7,621 nt of DNA from MED660 sp002691025. Its GTDB lineage: Bacteria > Myxococcota_A > UBA9160 > UBA4427. The translations under genes were made by a program, and so were the position numbers. Shown piece by piece: positions 6,649 through 7,621 of this stretch (its first letter is position 1; every line of letters starts with the position of its first letter). The notes beneath the pieces were generated by a model. It ran no database searches. It was not told the DNA's origin and saw only the letters and a program-made list of their open reading frames with translations. The DNA is taken from positions 1 through 7,621 of the forward strand of contig NHDZ02000132.1 in the NCBI GenBank assembly GCA_002170485.2, in the 5' to 3' direction.

Positions 6649-6714
6649 GGCGGTGGACTCAGTTTGGGGGGTGAGAGGTTGGACATTCCGAATAGAAATG
6701 ACCAATCCACCGCC
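6649..6714 (-). repeat. Nested inverted repeats able to form an RNA fold
   Basis: GGCGGTGGA (6649-6657) pairs perfectly with TCCACCGCC (6706-6714). Directly stacked on its right arm is a second helix, TTGGACATT (6679-6687) with AATGACCAA (6697-6705), nine positions with one mismatch and a 9-base loop. The remaining 21 bases (6658-6678) form a one-sided bulge, rich in C and T on the - strand. Either strand could fold so. Confidence 0.45.
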
Positions 6715-6936
6715 ACTCCGAAAATCTGTCTTCCTTCTGATTGCTTGTTGCCAAGCGCAGAATCCTTGAACTCCTACGCCGGTATTTTCTTGCCTGGACG
6801 GTCTAAAACGAAACGCCCCAGGCCCGATTTCGTCGCGTACTCACATTCTCTGAAATCGTAAAAACTCGATCTCCTGGGGGTCATCCGGGGCGAGGTTGAC
6901 GATCCCCATCTCCCCCAGCGACCTCAAGAAGACCGA

Positions 6937-6964
6937 ATTATGGCTGGCGAGAGCCGATTGTCAA
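6937..6964 (-). promoter_or_regulatory. Near-consensus sigma70-type promoter on the - strand
   Basis: Reading the - strand, TTGACA (6964-6959) is followed after 16 bases by CATAAT (6942-6937). That is 11 of 12 matches to the housekeeping consensus at an accepted spacing, with a predicted start near 6930-6934. It points left, away from miaB and into the structured intergenic region, where no gene is otherwise seen. No other promoter in the window is this good. Confidence 0.55.
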
Positions 6965-6968
6965 TCGG
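6954..6968. promoter_or_regulatory. 15-base palindrome over the - strand -35 box
   Basis: CCGATTGTCAATCGG is a perfect palindrome of 7-base arms around one central base. It completely covers the -35 hexamer of the - strand promoter, so a dimeric regulator bound here would block it. An operator is inference; the symmetry is seen directly. Confidence 0.4.
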
Positions 6969-7156
6969 ATCCAGACCCTATATCGACGGAAAATTAAAAT
7001 CGCTTTAAAAACAGCGGTTTATGTACTCATTATTTTGTACCTGCGTGAACTTTGGCGACCCGAACCGGAGCTCAGCGAAGCCTTGGCTGAAACCGACCAT
7101 TCGGGTATTTTGCCCCCCATCGAGCGGCCCGAGGACGAGCCCGCAGGAGAACTGCC

Positions 7157-7621
7157 ATGTGCGCCGCCAGGACATTTTTCATCCGGACATACGGATGCCA
7201 GATGAATGTCCACGATTCCGACAAGCTGGCCAACCTGCTGCATCACGAAGGCCTGGACCGGTCCGAGACCGATGAGCACGCCGATATCCTGGTGATCAAT
7301 ACCTGCTCGATCCGGGACAAAGCGGAGAACCAACTCTACAGCGACCTGGGTGTCCTGAAGGAGTGGAAGGCGGCTCGCCACGGTCGACTGCTTGGCGTGG
7401 GCGGCTGCGTGGCACAGCAGGTGGGAGACCGGATCCTCAGTCGCTTCCCCCAGGTGGATTTCGTCTTTGGTACACACAACCTCAAGTGGGTTCCGGCCAT
7501 GATGGACTCAGCCCTCCAGGGCCGCCGTCGCTCGGAGACCGAGGCCATCAAGTCGGTGGAGCGATTCGACTTGCCTCAGCCCCACGCGGCCTTTGAATCG
7601 TCCACGCCGGGCCGAGCCTTC
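7157..7621 (+). CDS. miaB: tRNA-2-methylthio-N6-isopentenyladenosine synthase MiaB (3' end missing)
   Basis: MiaB is a cytosolic radical-SAM iron-sulfur enzyme that adds a methylthio group to isopentenyl-adenosine 37 of tRNAs reading UNN codons. The window holds the first 155 codons, i.e. the UPF0004 domain, and stops before the radical-SAM domain. The three cysteines that bind the auxiliary cluster are present: C14 in TYGCQMN, C50 in NTCSIRDKAE and C84 in GCVAQQ. GTHN follows near the end of the domain; with NTCSIR it favours MiaB over the relatives RimO and MtaB. The start is well supported: AGGAGA (7145-7150) lies 6 bases before the ATG. It is separated from the upstream unit by a strong terminator and about 515 bases, so it has its own promoter. 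Usual family length is about 440-470 residues, so roughly two thirds is outside the window. Confidence 0.95.
   Translation, partial: MCAARTFFIRTYGCQMNVHDSDKLANLLHHEGLDRSETDEHADILVINTCSIRDKAENQLYSDLGVLKEWKAARHGRLLGVGGCVAQQVGDRILSRFPQVDFVFGTHNLKWVPAMMDSALQGRRRSETEAIKSVERFDLPQPHAAFESSTPGRAF

Larger units (their letters stand above)
6604..6932 (-). ncRNA. Candidate structured - strand transcript, unknown family
   Basis: The near-consensus promoter at 6964-6937, the run of hairpins from 6918 down to 6649 and the terminator at 6639-6604 bound a transcript of about 330 bases. I do not recognise tmRNA, RNase P RNA, SRP RNA or a tRNA in it. Its 5' part also holds a 28-codon frame (TTG 6927 to stop 6841; internal ATG at 6909), which reads like protein but has a poorly placed ribosome site. 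It could therefore be a small RNA, a small-protein message or the remnant of a gene. Transcription is inferred, not shown. Confidence 0.3.
6641..7156. other. Long intergenic region without a convincing protein gene
   Basis: About 515 bases between the terminator and miaB. The right half is clearly more AT-rich than the genes, notably 6975-7040. No tRNA or rRNA pattern is seen. Short open frames are present but lack start signals (see findings). The region has several inverted repeats: 6743-6756 (GCTTG/CAAGC), 6792-6823 (GCCTGG/CCAGGC), 6825-6858 (CGATTTC/GAAATCG), 6874-6918 (CTGGGGG/CCCCCAG with inner GGGG/CCCC) and the palindrome at 6954-6968. The AT-rich block 6979-7036 presumably contains the miaB promoter. 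Candidates such as TTGTCA (6958) with TATATC (6979), or TTTAAA (7004) with CATTAT (7028), are too weak to call. Confidence 0.6.

Noticed and set aside
6016..6705. 229-codon open frame on the - strand opposite the thiolase end and terminator
   Set aside because: Runs through the terminator and against an intact thiolase; no motif recognised.
6751..6785. Possible tRNA T-arm (GTTCAAGGATTC-like on the - strand)
   Set aside because: No matching acceptor, D or anticodon stems at tRNA spacing.
6664..6861. 65-codon + strand frame in the intergenic region
   Set aside because: No ribosome binding site, no start support, irregular composition, and it crosses several inverted repeats.
7021..7275. 84-codon + strand frame beginning in the AT-rich block and overlapping miaB
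   Set aside because: No ribosome binding site and a long overlap with the well-supported miaB start; rich in Pro/Ser/Arg as out-of-frame reading of GC-rich DNA tends to be.
1..7621. CRISPR array, insertion sequence, phage or defence system
   Set aside because: No regularly spaced direct repeats, transposase, integrase or attachment repeats were seen; the genes are metabolic or housekeeping.

Overview
This is a GC-rich bacterial chromosomal window. Codons in the genes end mostly in G or C. It carries six protein-coding genes, all on the + strand; the first is cut by the left edge and the last by the right edge. The gene set (a fused RibBA, a CoxD/CoxE-like pair, a long 3-hydroxyacyl-CoA dehydrogenase with an SCP2-type thiolase, and MiaB) would fit a deltaproteobacterium-like lineage (Myxococcota/Desulfobacterota or relatives), but that assignment is inference and not firm. 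Five N bases, all at codon third positions of one gene, suggest a population consensus or metagenome assembly.

Layout: 1-1254 is ribBA, the bifunctional riboflavin enzyme, open through the left edge. After an 88-base gap come a MoxR/CoxD-type AAA+ ATPase (1343-2332) and a CoxE-type von Willebrand A protein (2335-3753). These two are 2 bases apart and surely co-transcribed; they form a predicted ATPase/adaptor pair for maturing some client enzyme. A 154-base gap with hairpins and a 7-11-7 inverted repeat then leads into a two-gene fatty-acid or acyl-CoA degradation unit: a 449-residue 3-hydroxyacyl-CoA dehydrogenase (3908-5257) and a 411-residue SCP2-type thiolase (5317-6552). Together these would carry out the last two steps of beta-oxidation (oxidation of the 3-hydroxyacyl-CoA and thiolytic cleavage). 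The unit ends at a very strong intrinsic terminator (6604-6640).

The stretch 6553-7156 (about 600 bases) has no convincing gene and is more AT-rich, mainly in its right half. On the - strand it has a near-consensus sigma70-type promoter (TTGACA, 16 bases, CATAAT) whose -35 box sits inside a 15-base perfect palindrome. Downstream on that strand lie several hairpins, a nested 9+9-pair structure and then the shared terminator. This is the best candidate in the window for an undescribed element: a roughly 330-base structured - strand transcript. From 7157 to the right edge is the N-terminal third of miaB, with its three UPF0004-domain cysteines; the radical-SAM domain lies beyond the window.

The protein-coding content is otherwise conventional. 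The points worth a second look are a His-to-Gln change at a metal-ligand position of the RibB domain, an atypical nucleotide-binding loop in the dehydrogenase, and the orphan CoxD/CoxE-like pair.
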